A DNA stretch of 47,837 bases, from NCBI GenBank assembly GCA_015662355.1, contig DQUI01000087.1, positions 1 through 47,837 on the forward strand. Direction: 5' to 3'. A program made the position numbers and the translations under genes. This stretch comes from Methanothermococcus okinawensis. GTDB lineage: Archaea; AGJL01; Methanococci; Methanococcales; Methanococcaceae. The first letter of the stretch is position 1. Each line of letters starts with the position of its first letter. Positions 35,224 to 42,897 of the stretch are shown piece by piece. A model generated the notes under the pieces. It searched no databases and was not told the origin of the DNA. It was given only the letters and a program-made list of their open reading frames with translations.

Positions 35224-37551
35224 TTAGAGATCTAGGAAATCCTTTAAGGTAGATTGTCTACTTTCACTTTTAAGTTCCTCTTTAGATACTCCAAGAGACT
35301 CCATTATCCTTATTACAGGGGGAAGGACTTGATTATCTATATAGTAGTTTATATCGTAGTCCTGTGCATCCTCAGGTAACTCTGCCCTCTCACTTACAGG
35401 GCCGTTACCACTGGTAATAATATAACCTATTACATCCCCTGTCATCAATCTTCCACCTTTCCTCAGGATCTTCTTTGCAACTTCCACATGAGGGGCAGTT
35501 GTTTTATACCTAGATATATCCTTTGTAAGTTGAGTATAGATAACTAGATCCTCCTTCTTCACTTTACCTTTCCTCAGATCCTCTATAGTGTTGATAACAA
35601 TATCCTTCGCCATTTTAATGTCTCCCTTCTCCAGTAGCGCCTTCAACACCTCTCTCTGGGTCCTCTTAGCTATGTTGGACCAATCCCTCCTTACAAGTTC
35701 TAAGCCCTTTATCACTATCCTGTTGTTTTCATCTATAAGGGCGTATTTCTTCTTTGTAACAAATATACCCCTTTTGTAGTAGCCCTCAAATTCCAACTCC
35801 ATATCCCCTGGCAGTTTCTTATTCATCTCCCTTAAAAACTCATAGGTCCTCTTTAACAACTCCTCCTTACTTTTTACCCCTTCCATAGTGGCATATAGAC
35901 CATCTGTATCTGCGTATATCACCTTAAACCTGTACTTCTCAGCCTCCTCTATAGTCCTCTGGATATACATCCTACCTAAGTACGTCACTACCTCGGCGCA
36001 CTCCTTACAGTACCATCTAGCCCTTGGATAGGCGAGATAGCCGTAATGACTGTTAGCTAGCACCTTCAAGGATTTCTGCTCGTAATCTAGTAGTTTGTAG
36101 TGGGGGGAGCTAGGATCAGTGTTCTTTAACTCCTCCTTTATCTCCCTTCGCCTCTTGAGTAACTTATGGAGCACCTCAGGTATAAGGCCCCTTCTCCTCT
36201 TACAGAACCAGTGACCAAGTATCTTCTCAGATTCCCCCTCACAACATCCACAGTCTATAGTATCTGGGCTTATGTTGTAGGTAATTATTATAGAGGGATA
36301 CAAGGATCTAAAGTCCATACTTACTATGTTCTCGTGGACACCCTTAATAGGCTCCTTTACATATCCCCCCTCGTAGTACTCCCTAACTCTCCTCTTATAC
36401 TCCTCCTCAGAGGGCCTGTTAGGTGCTAAATAGTTTTTCCTATAGGAGTGTTTCAGTAGTAGATACTCTACCATCTGACTACTGCTCATCCTACTAACTT
36501 CAAAGAGAGTCTGATTTACAATCCTTGAAAACATTACCTCTAAAGGTAGAAAGTACTCCCCAACTAGATAGGTATAATAGGCATCCTGAAGGGAGTACTC
36601 CACTAAGTTACTATCCCCCTCCTCCCACAACCTACCTATGTTCCCATGACCAACCTCCAACTTACGTACTCCAAAGAGTTCGTAACACACCTCCTCTAAA
36701 GTGTACTTACTTAAGTTCAACATCCCCCTTACAATAGGATAGAGGTCTAGATGTATCCTCCCAGGGATATAACTCCTTAAGTACATCCCTCCCCTTGAAA
36801 TCCTTATCTCCATGGGAATCTTAACACCTAGGTATTTGGCCCTCTTCACCAAGTATGGAAAGTCGAAGTTGTCTCCGTTGTAGGTATAGATTAGATTGTA
36901 ATCCTTTAGGATCTCTACAGTTCTCTTTATCAACTCCCTCTCATCCTTCACTAACTCTAAACACTCATGTTCAAAAGGTTTATAGGATAGAACCTTCTTC
37001 ATCCCCTGGGAGTAGAAACTTACCATAAGTATAGGGTCCTTATCTACTACAGGTTCCCTACCTCTACAGTACACCTCCATATCGAAGGCCACTGCCTTTA
37101 ACTCTGGTATCTCCTTACTTACTATCTCTCTCCTCTCCCTGTCTTCAATGTTCCTGTAGTATACCATAGGGACTAAGTCGTTGTCTATAAGATATCGCTT
37201 TGTAAAGGGGATGTCATGTTCGTATATCTCCCCTAATTCCCTGAGCACTCTAAGTTTTGGCACGTCCTTGGGATACCTTACAACTACCCTTGTAACATTC
37301 TTCCTTATGATTCTATCCCTACTTTTCAAATCCCTGTTTATCACAATCTTCTCTGTAGTTTCCATCTTCTCTATACGGTCTAACAACTCCTTGTGATTTT
37401 CTTCAAGGAATCTCTCAATCTCCTCTGGAGGTGCATCTACGTAGAAGTAAGGTTTAAACTCCCTGTCCTTTATAAGACCCTTTAGGAGATAGAGGAATAT
37501 ACACTTCTCCTGGGGATTGTAATCCACATCTATTAAGGCATTTTTCTCCAT
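35224..37551 (-). CDS. polB: Family B replicative DNA polymerase, intein-free
   Basis: The 775-residue protein has a complete proofreading and polymerase architecture: Exo I AFDMEVY (about 155), Exo II TYNGDNFDFPYL, Exo III YSLQDAYYTYLVG, motif A DFRSLYPSIIITYN, motif B KVLANSHYGYLAY, motif C YADTDG and KKKYAL. The C-terminus QSTLKDFLDL is a PCNA-interacting PIP box. No intein interrupts motifs A, B or C, which are common insertion sites; the M. jannaschii enzyme carries inteins as I recall. Start ATG follows GGTGTTATC. It converges with tes (9 bp between stops). Confidence 0.97.
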   Translation of the reverse strand: MEKNALIDVDYNPQEKCIFLYLLKGLIKDREFKPYFYVDAPPEEIERFLEENHKELLDRIEKMETTEKIVINRDLKSRDRIIRKNVTRVVVRYPKDVPKLRVLRELGEIYEHDIPFTKRYLIDNDLVPMVYYRNIEDRERREIVSKEIPELKAVAFDMEVYCRGREPVVDKDPILMVSFYSQGMKKVLSYKPFEHECLELVKDERELIKRTVEILKDYNLIYTYNGDNFDFPYLVKRAKYLGVKIPMEIRISRGGMYLRSYIPGRIHLDLYPIVRGMLNLSKYTLEEVCYELFGVRKLEVGHGNIGRLWEEGDSNLVEYSLQDAYYTYLVGEYFLPLEVMFSRIVNQTLFEVSRMSSSQMVEYLLLKHSYRKNYLAPNRPSEEEYKRRVREYYEGGYVKEPIKGVHENIVSMDFRSLYPSIIITYNISPDTIDCGCCEGESEKILGHWFCKRRRGLIPEVLHKLLKRRREIKEELKNTDPSSPHYKLLDYEQKSLKVLANSHYGYLAYPRARWYCKECAEVVTYLGRMYIQRTIEEAEKYRFKVIYADTDGLYATMEGVKSKEELLKRTYEFLREMNKKLPGDMELEFEGYYKRGIFVTKKKYALIDENNRIVIKGLELVRRDWSNIAKRTQREVLKALLEKGDIKMAKDIVINTIEDLRKGKVKKEDLVIYTQLTKDISRYKTTAPHVEVAKKILRKGGRLMTGDVIGYIITSGNGPVSERAELPEDAQDYDINYYIDNQVLPPVIRIMESLGVSKEELKSESRQSTLKDFLDL

Positions 37552-37635
37552 GATAACACCTTAATAATAACCTATAAAAAATATTTTCCTAATTTTTTAT
37601 CCCTCTAGAAACAGTAGATATAAAGGTGATCTTTT

Positions 37636-38064
37636 ATGAAGGGAGAGGTCTTGGCACTTATTATAGCTGTTATGTGGGGGATATTTCCTATTATTGAAAA
37701 GAAGGCGTTGAACTATATTGATCCATCTACAGCACTATTTCTTATCGTATCTATGAACTTCCTTGTAATCTCCTCCCTATATATTTTACTGGGAAAGATC
37801 AGTATAGAGAGTCTTAAATCTCTACCTCTTAAGCCTGTTCTCTTCCTCGCTGTTGTATCCCTTGGAAGTGTTCTCTCCACATATCTATACTACAAGGCTC
37901 TAAAACTATCTTCCCCATCTAAGATTGTATTGATAACCAGTATTTACCCCTTCTTTACAATAATAGCTAATTCTGTTATAACACGGGAACTACCCTCTAT
38001 TAAGATATTACTTGGGGCTCTTTTTATATTCTTAGGTATATACCTTGTAATGGATTACCTCTAA
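37636..38064 (+). CDS. Single EamA/DMT-domain membrane protein
   Basis: The 142-residue protein has about five hydrophobic segments and one EamA repeat (LALIIAVMWGIFPIIEKKALNY at the start, SPSKIVLITSIYPFFTIIAN and ILLGALFIFLGIYLVM at the end). Full drug/metabolite transporters have two repeats; single-repeat forms probably dimerise. No substrate can be named. Start has GGTGAT 5 nt upstream. It is divergent from polB over about 85 bp and precedes the SepF-like gene. Confidence 0.8.
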   Translation: MKGEVLALIIAVMWGIFPIIEKKALNYIDPSTALFLIVSMNFLVISSLYILLGKISIESLKSLPLKPVLFLAVVSLGSVLSTYLYYKALKLSSPSKIVLITSIYPFFTIIANSVITRELPSIKILLGALFIFLGIYLVMDYL

Positions 38065-38119
38065 AACTATAAATATCACAATAGCTTAATTAATAAATCA
38101 AATACATCAGGTGGCAGAG

Positions 38120-38659
38120 ATGTTAAAAAGGTTAAAGAGATTTATTCTAGGTAACGATGATCCGCCGAAACAACTCCCTATTAAGGAGGAGTACGTAGTT
38201 ATAGGGGAGGAGGCTTCTGCCTACGAGATAAAGGGGGATGAGGAGATACCCCTACCTGAGTCTAAAATAGTGTCTAAGTTGAAACTAAAGAGAAGGGAAC
38301 CTCCACTAGATGGAGAGGATAAACCTGAGGGAGAGATTATTAAGAAGGAGGAGAAAAGTGAAAGTAAAGTAGTCATTCAAAAGATCCTACCTAAGATACT
38401 AACTGTTAGAATGAAGTCCCCCCATGACTTTGAAAACCTAAAGAAGATAATAGACCACGACGTAATCATTATAAATCATGAGGACATCTCCCTTGAGGCA
38501 TTTGAAAAGGAGTTCTTAGATTTTAAGAAGTACATGGAGACCTTGAATTACTCCCTGTGGAGAGTTGACGACAACGTAATTTTAATAGTTCGTTCTGACG
38601 TGGACATCGACAGGTACAAGTCTGAAACAGTGGTAGAGGGAATTGGAAGTAACAACTGA
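38120..38659 (+). CDS. SepF-like cell-division protein (tentative)
   Basis: This protein of about 179 residues starts MLKRLKRFILGNDD, a good candidate for an amphipathic membrane-targeting helix. A charged, probably disordered linker follows to about residue 90. The C-terminal domain (LTVRMKSPHDFENLKKIIDHDVIIINHEDISLEAFEKEF ... WRVDDNVILIVRSDV) fits the SepF/DUF552 fold pattern, which anchors FtsZ to the archaeal membrane. I choose ATG 38120, preceded by GGTGG; the ORF-track GTG at 38111 belongs to that site. A TATA-like CTATAAATA at 38067-38075 may be its promoter. The kinase gene follows in the same frame after TGA. Confidence 0.6.
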   Translation: MLKRLKRFILGNDDPPKQLPIKEEYVVIGEEASAYEIKGDEEIPLPESKIVSKLKLKRREPPLDGEDKPEGEIIKKEEKSESKVVIQKILPKILTVRMKSPHDFENLKKIIDHDVIIINHEDISLEAFEKEFLDFKKYMETLNYSLWRVDDNVILIVRSDVDIDRYKSETVVEGIGSNN

Positions 38660-38668
38660 GGTGATAGG

Positions 38669-39220
38669 ATAAAGCTAGCTATCACCGGGACCCCTGGAGT
38701 GGGAAAATCCACTATCTCCAAACATTTGAAGGATAAATTGACAAAGAGGGGCATCTCCCTTGAATATATAGATCTTACAGAGGTTGTAAAGAGAGAAAAA
38801 CTCTACATAGAGAAGGATGAACACATGGACTCCTACGTAGTAGACTTTCCAAAACTTAGAGAGTATTTAAAAGATGTTAAAGGGGATGTTGTCATCCTAG
38901 ATGGTCATATAAGCCATCTCCTAGATGTGGATTATATAGTGGTACTTCGATGCAACCCTCAACTAGTTAAGGAGAGATTAAAAAAACGAGGTTATTCTAA
39001 GGAGAAGATTAAGGAGAACGTAGGGGCTGAGATACTAGATGTCTCCTTAATAGAGTCCCTGGAGAGGTTGAAAAACGAGAACATCCCTGTATACGAAATA
39101 GATACTACTAACAGATGTGTAGAGGAGGTTGTAGAGGAGATTATAGAGAATATGAAGAATAAAAAAGTGAGGTATGGGGTAGTGGACTGGCTAGAGGATT
39201 TCATATCTATGATAGACTAG
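38669..39220 (+). CDS. AK6/Fap7-type adenylate kinase, apparent ATA start codon
   Basis: This is a P-loop nucleoside monophosphate kinase of the AK6 (hCINAP/Fap7) family, linked to small-subunit ribosome maturation. The ORF track starts at GTG 38699, which would cut the P-loop: the frame upstream encodes KLAITGTPGVGKSTISKHL. Between the in-frame stop of the previous gene (TGA 38657-38659) and the P-loop there is no ATG, GTG or TTG. GGTGAT (38660-38665) is followed by AGG-ATA-AAG-CTA, so ATA 38669 is the best start (183 residues). VILDGHISHLL and LRCNPQLVKERLKKRGYSKEKIKEN match the family. It converges on leuB by 4 bp. Confidence 0.85.
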   Translation: MKLAITGTPGVGKSTISKHLKDKLTKRGISLEYIDLTEVVKREKLYIEKDEHMDSYVVDFPKLREYLKDVKGDVVILDGHISHLLDVDYIVVLRCNPQLVKERLKKRGYSKEKIKENVGAEILDVSLIESLERLKNENIPVYEIDTTNRCVEEVVEEIIENMKNKKVRYGVVDWLEDFISMID

Positions 39221-40221
39221 ATGTACTCTCTTACTCTTTTGGCAACCTCCCTGGCCATCTCAAAGGTAGTGAGGGAGCCACCGAGATCAGGTGTTGTAAG
39301 TCCTCTCTCCAGCACCTCCTCAAGTGCCCTCTCCACTATATTCGCCACCTCATCCTCTCCTAGATATCTCAACATAAGTACTCCAGCTAGTATTGTGGCA
39401 GTTGGATTGGCTATACCTTTCCCTGCTATATCTGGGGCAGAACCGTGTACAGGTTCAAAGAGCCCATATCTATCTCCAATGTTTGCAGAGGGTGCCATCC
39501 CCAATCCTCCAACTGTTCCAGCAGCTCCATCGGAGAGGATGTCCCCAAAGAGATTCGAGGTAACAACTACGTCGAAGGTTTCAGGTTTTGTAATGATATA
39601 CATATTCATGGCGTCTATGTAGTAATCCTCAGCCTCTATATCTGGATACTCCTCTGCAACCTGATAGAAAATTCTTTTAAACACTCCATCTGTAAGTTTT
39701 AGGACGTTAGCCTTGTGGGCACAACTGACCTTCCCCCTTTTACCTTCTCCCTTCCTCTTCTCTGCCAACTGAAAGGCAAATTTAAATATCCTCCTAGAGG
39801 CCCTCTCTGTAATCACCCTGGTTGCTGTATATACTCCTTCTGCCACCTGGGCCTCTATACCTTTATAGAGGTCCTCTGTATTCTCCCTTACTATTACATA
39901 GTCTATGTTATCCTTTAAACATCTTATACCCTTGTAGGATTTAACAGGTCTAACGTTGGCGTAGGTATCCAGTATCTTCCTCAGCTTAACTATAACATCT
40001 GCAGCAGTCTCCCCAGCAGCTCCAAAGAGTACTGCATCACACTTCTTTGCAATCTCAACTGTCTCCTCTGGAAGGGCAACTCCTCTCTTTTTAAAAACCT
40101 CGTCTCCAGCCTCTGCATGTATAAATTCAAAGTTCAGTCCTGTTGCCTTTAAAACCTCCAAGGTTGCAGGTACAACCTCTTTTCCAATACCGTCTCCCTC
40201 TATTACACATATTTTATACAT
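39217..40221 (-). CDS. leuB: 3-isopropylmalate dehydrogenase
   Basis: LeuB is an NAD-dependent decarboxylating dehydrogenase of leucine synthesis. The protein of about 334 residues follows the M. jannaschii LeuB pattern rather than the paralogue AksF: MYKICVIEGDGIGKEVVPATLEVL, VLFGAAGETAADVIVKLRKILDTYANVRPVK, VIVRENTEDLYKGIE, AHKANVLKLTDG, TSNLFGDILSDGAAGTVGGLG and FEPVHGSAPDIAGKGIANP. I move the start from GTG 40230 to ATG 40221, because GGTGAG is 4 nt upstream of it. Related dehydrogenases act on homologous substrates, so some overlap with 2-oxosuberate synthesis cannot be excluded. It follows the methyltransferase gene closely. Confidence 0.9.
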   Translation of the reverse strand: MYKICVIEGDGIGKEVVPATLEVLKATGLNFEFIHAEAGDEVFKKRGVALPEETVEIAKKCDAVLFGAAGETAADVIVKLRKILDTYANVRPVKSYKGIRCLKDNIDYVIVRENTEDLYKGIEAQVAEGVYTATRVITERASRRIFKFAFQLAEKRKGEGKRGKVSCAHKANVLKLTDGVFKRIFYQVAEEYPDIEAEDYYIDAMNMYIITKPETFDVVVTSNLFGDILSDGAAGTVGGLGMAPSANIGDRYGLFEPVHGSAPDIAGKGIANPTATILAGVLMLRYLGEDEVANIVERALEEVLERGLTTPDLGGSLTTFEMAREVAKRVREYI

Positions 40222-40232
40222 CCCTCTCACCT

Positions 40233-40937
40233 TTACTTTTTAACAGCTACAGCACCTATATAACCTCCCAGGTACTTTAAAAAGGTTTTGTATAGAAGGT
40301 TATCCAAGGGGGAGTTAGTGATAGAGGTGGCAAAGGTATACTTTATATGAAAGTTATGTTTTCTCAGGAGATTCTCCACCTCTCCCAAGGAGTAAAATCT
40401 AGTATTAACCTTTATCCTCCTCCCATCTATCACCTTTCTAATATCACCCCTCCTCCTCTTCATAGCCTTTAAGGTATCCCTCCATCCCCTCCTTAACAGG
40501 GATTTAACTATCCATTTTAGATCGTAGAGGTTGGCCACTGTAAATATAAATATACCTCCCTTAACAAGGACCCTCCTAATCTCCTTAAATACCCTTTCTA
40601 TATCCCCGTGATTTAAAGCTCCAAAGAAGGAGATTACACAGTGGAAGGATCTACTCTTAAAGGGGAGATGTTGTCCATCCCCTACAACTACAAATTTCCC
40701 ACTTTTATCCCTTGCCCTCCTTGCCATCTCTATGGAGATGTCCAAACCTACTGTATTGAAATCCCTGAGATATACTAGATGCTCTCCAGTTCCACATCCT
40801 ACGTCTAAGATTAGATAATCCTTTTTTATCTCATTTTTAACTACCTTATACTCTACAGCTCTCATATACTCCATATTCCTGTATATCCTGTCGTACTCCC
40901 TGGCTAAAGTGTTGTAGTAGTTTATCACCCTCTTCAT
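40233..40937 (-). CDS. Class I SAM-dependent methyltransferase, substrate unknown
   Basis: This 234-residue methyltransferase11-type protein begins RVINYYNTLAREYDRIYRNM, a helix common in UbiE-like enzymes. The SAM motif is LILDVGCGTGEHLVYL, followed by VGLDISIEMARRARD, FVVVGDGQHLPFKSRSFHCVISFFGALNH and LVKGGIFIFTVAN. The C-terminal half is rich in basic residues (RRGWRDTLKAMKRRRGDIRK). Small-molecule or quinone-like targets are typical for this family, but none can be assigned here. It lies 11 bp upstream of leuB on the same strand and is divergent from cbiM. Confidence 0.82.
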   Translation of the reverse strand: MKRVINYYNTLAREYDRIYRNMEYMRAVEYKVVKNEIKKDYLILDVGCGTGEHLVYLRDFNTVGLDISIEMARRARDKSGKFVVVGDGQHLPFKSRSFHCVISFFGALNHGDIERVFKEIRRVLVKGGIFIFTVANLYDLKWIVKSLLRRGWRDTLKAMKRRRGDIRKVIDGRRIKVNTRFYSLGEVENLLRKHNFHIKYTFATSITNSPLDNLLYKTFLKYLGGYIGAVAVKK

Positions 40938-40975
40938 AATACCACAAAACTTTAATTAAATTAAACTTAAATAGA

Positions 40976-41002
40976 AAGCTATTTATAATAAATATTTAGC
41001 TT
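40976..41002. promoter_or_regulatory. Inverted repeat overlapping the probable cbiMNQ promoter
   Basis: AAGCTA and TAGCTT (6-bp arms, 15-bp spacer) enclose ATTTATAATAAATAT, which contains a TATA-like element about 55-60 bp before the cbiM start. A repressor bound to the arms would cover the TATA box. The arms are short and the DNA is A+T-rich, so this is a candidate only. Confidence 0.35.
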
Positions 41003-41043
41003 AAATTACTACATACCCCTATTTCTAGTTAAGAGGTGATATC

Positions 41044-41745
41044 TTGCACATAATGGAGGGGTATCTACCACCTATGTGGTGTGCAATATGGTACATCCTC
41101 TCAGGTATAGTGGTAGGTTACGGGATTATAAAGATAAATAAACTTCTCAAGGAGATGCCAGAGGTAAAACCTCTCCTGGCAGTTGCAGGGGCCTATATGT
41201 TCGTACTGAGCTCCCTTAAACTTCCCTCAGTTACAGGTAGCTGTTCCCACCCCTGTGGTAACGGTTTAAGTGCAGTACTCTTTGGAGTAGCGATTACTGC
41301 AGTTTTAGCTACAATAGTACTACTATTCCAGGCACTGCTGTTAGCCCATGGTGGATTAACTACCTTGGGAGCAAATATATTCTCCATGGGTGTTATGGGT
41401 CCTCTAGCAGGGGTAATTGTATGGAAACTTCTCAGAGGTAAGGTAAGCTCTACAATAGCAGTTATGTTGGCAGCTATTGCATCAGATTGGATGACCTACG
41501 TCACTACAGCTATACAACTTACCTTGGCATTCCCAGGAGACGATCCAGTAAAGACATTAATAACGTTCCTAAGTATATTCGCTGTTACCCAGATACCCCT
41601 TGCAATTGCAGAGGGTCTATTGACAGCAATAATCTGGGACAAGATAAAGGAGTTGAGACCAGACCTCCTCTTGAAGTTGGGAGTTATAGATGAAAGTGAA
41701 GTACCTCACTACACCCAAGTAATGGAGACTGGAGGTGCTGAATAA
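41044..41745 (+). CDS. cbiM: Cobalt ECF transporter S-component CbiM
   Basis: CbiM is the substrate-binding membrane component for Co2+ uptake. The start is TTG 41044, set by GGTGAT with 3-nt spacing and by the protein itself: MHIMEGYLPPMWCAIWYI reproduces the conserved N-terminus whose amino group and His2 bind the metal. Later blocks KLPSVTGSCSHPCGNGLSAVLFG, ALLLAHGGLTTLGANIFSMGVMGP and AIASDWMTYVTTAIQL are typical. It has about seven hydrophobic segments in 233 residues. The cbiN start overlaps its stop by one base. Confidence 0.96.
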   Translation: MHIMEGYLPPMWCAIWYILSGIVVGYGIIKINKLLKEMPEVKPLLAVAGAYMFVLSSLKLPSVTGSCSHPCGNGLSAVLFGVAITAVLATIVLLFQALLLAHGGLTTLGANIFSMGVMGPLAGVIVWKLLRGKVSSTIAVMLAAIASDWMTYVTTAIQLTLAFPGDDPVKTLITFLSIFAVTQIPLAIAEGLLTAIIWDKIKELRPDLLLKLGVIDESEVPHYTQVMETGGAE

Positions 41746-42044
41746 TGGAGACAAAACATATACTTATGATCTTAGGAGTTATTATCTTAATCATTATCCC
41801 CCTTCTCATATACGCAGGTAAGGGAGAGGAAGAGGGTTACTTCGGTGGAGCAGATGGGGAGGCTGAAGAGGCTATCATAGAGATGAACCCAAACTATGAA
41901 CCCTGGTTCAGCCCAGTATGGGAGCCACCAAGTGGAGAGATTGAGTCATTCCTCTTTGCCCTCCAGGCTGCCATAGGTGCTATAATAATAGGCTACTTCA
42001 TAGGATACAACAAGGCTAGAATAGAGTTAAAATCCCAGAGCTAA
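41745..42044 (+). CDS. cbiN: Cobalt transport accessory protein CbiN
   Basis: CbiN is a small two-helix protein needed for CbiM activity. The 99-residue sequence has TM1 HILMILGVIILIIIPLLIYAG, an extracytoplasmic loop with the family motif GGADGEAEEAI and PWFSPVWEPPSGEIESFLFALQAAIGAIIIGYFIGY forming TM2. Its ATG shares one base with the cbiM stop, so translation is coupled. A T-rich 64-bp gap separates it from cbiQ. Confidence 0.95.
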   Translation: METKHILMILGVIILIIIPLLIYAGKGEEEGYFGGADGEAEEAIIEMNPNYEPWFSPVWEPPSGEIESFLFALQAAIGAIIIGYFIGYNKARIELKSQS

Positions 42045-42108
42045 CACTTTTTTCTATTTTTTTATAGTTATTTTAAAAAATATTTATTACTCTTTTTAGG
42101 TGAGTTAA
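42045..42108 (+). terminator. T-rich cbiN-cbiQ gap: possible terminator plus internal promoter
   Basis: Right after the cbiN stop the plus strand has CACTTTTTTCTATTTTTTTATAG, T runs of the kind that end archaeal transcripts. AAAAAATATTTATTAC then follows and resembles a TATA element, although it lies only about 30 bp before the cbiQ start. Partial termination could lower cbiQ relative to cbiMN. Confidence 0.4.
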
Positions 42109-42897
42109 ATGAATGCAAATATTATAGACCGTATTGCCCATAACAACAGGTTACGTCATATCAACCCTAAGTTAAAGGTGTTTTTTGCCCTATCTATGCT
42201 TTTAATTACTGTCTTTTCAAAATCTGTTATAGTCCCTCTAATTATAGCCCTTATTATGATAGTCCTAACTGTCTTCGTGGCCAAGGTTCCCCTTAGGATA
42301 TATCTACCTCTTCTATTAGCTCCCTTAGGATTTGGAGTAATTACAGTGATCCTCATGGGTATTATATACTCTGGAGGGAAGGAACTTCTCTCTATAAAGA
42401 TCTTCAACTTCACTATCTCCATCTACAGTTATGGAGTTAATCTAGGTTTGTTAGTATTTAGCAGGATGCTTGGAGGTATTGCCTGTACCCTCTTCCTGGC
42501 ATTGACTACCCCTATGACTGAACTCTTCTATATATTGAGGGATTTAAAACTCCCCTCCACCTTTGTAGATATAGCCATGATGATGTACAGGTATATCTTC
42601 CTGTTACTGGAGGAGATGATAAGGATAACAAACGCCCAAAACACTAGATTAGGATATAAGGATCTAAAAACTACCTATAAGTCCCTAGGTACACTGGGAG
42701 CTATTCTCTTTATAAGGGCCTGGGATAGGGGAGAGAAAGCCTTTATTACCATGAGCTGTAGAGGATACAACGGAGACTTAAAGTTAATAAAAAAGATAGA
42801 GTCCCCAGCTATTAAGTATATACTGTTAATAGTTATAGTGGACATACTACTGATAGCCCTCTCCTACTTAACAGGAGACTTTAAAGTGATCACCTAG
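42109..42897 (+). CDS. cbiQ: Cobalt ECF transporter transmembrane (T) protein CbiQ
   Basis: CbiQ is the coupling membrane protein that links the S-component to the ATPase. The 262-residue protein has RIAHNNRLRHINPKLKVFFALSMLLITVFSK at the N-terminus, several hydrophobic helices, LRDLKLPSTFVDIAMMMYRYIFLLLEEMIR, and the coupling-helix motifs AQNTRLGYKDLKTTYKSLG and ERGEKAF-type MSCRGYNGD. The ATG has GGTGAG 4 nt upstream. The expected ATPase gene cbiO does not follow; the next gene is convergent taw3, overlapping by 8 bp. Confidence 0.93.
   Translation: MNANIIDRIAHNNRLRHINPKLKVFFALSMLLITVFSKSVIVPLIIALIMIVLTVFVAKVPLRIYLPLLLAPLGFGVITVILMGIIYSGGKELLSIKIFNFTISIYSYGVNLGLLVFSRMLGGIACTLFLALTTPMTELFYILRDLKLPSTFVDIAMMMYRYIFLLLEEMIRITNAQNTRLGYKDLKTTYKSLGTLGAILFIRAWDRGEKAFITMSCRGYNGDLKLIKKIESPAIKYILLIVIVDILLIALSYLTGDFKVIT

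Noticed and set aside
38111-39220. Readthrough or selenocysteine fusion of the SepF-like and kinase genes at TGA 38657
   Set aside because: Methanococcales do use UGA for selenocysteine, and the frames match. But a GGTGAT site follows the stop at once, the kinase N-terminus is complete after it, and neither protein belongs to a selenoprotein family. Re-initiation is simpler.
39221-39622. Plus-strand ORF of 133 aa opposite leuB
   Set aside because: Low-complexity Ser/Ala/Pro translation antisense to conserved LeuB blocks; no Shine-Dalgarno of the local type.
39217-40221. AksF (homoisocitrate dehydrogenase) instead of LeuB
   Set aside because: GAAGETAADVIVKLRKILDTYANVRPVK and the overall pattern match the LeuB paralogue as I remember it from M. 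jannaschii; AksF differs in this segment.
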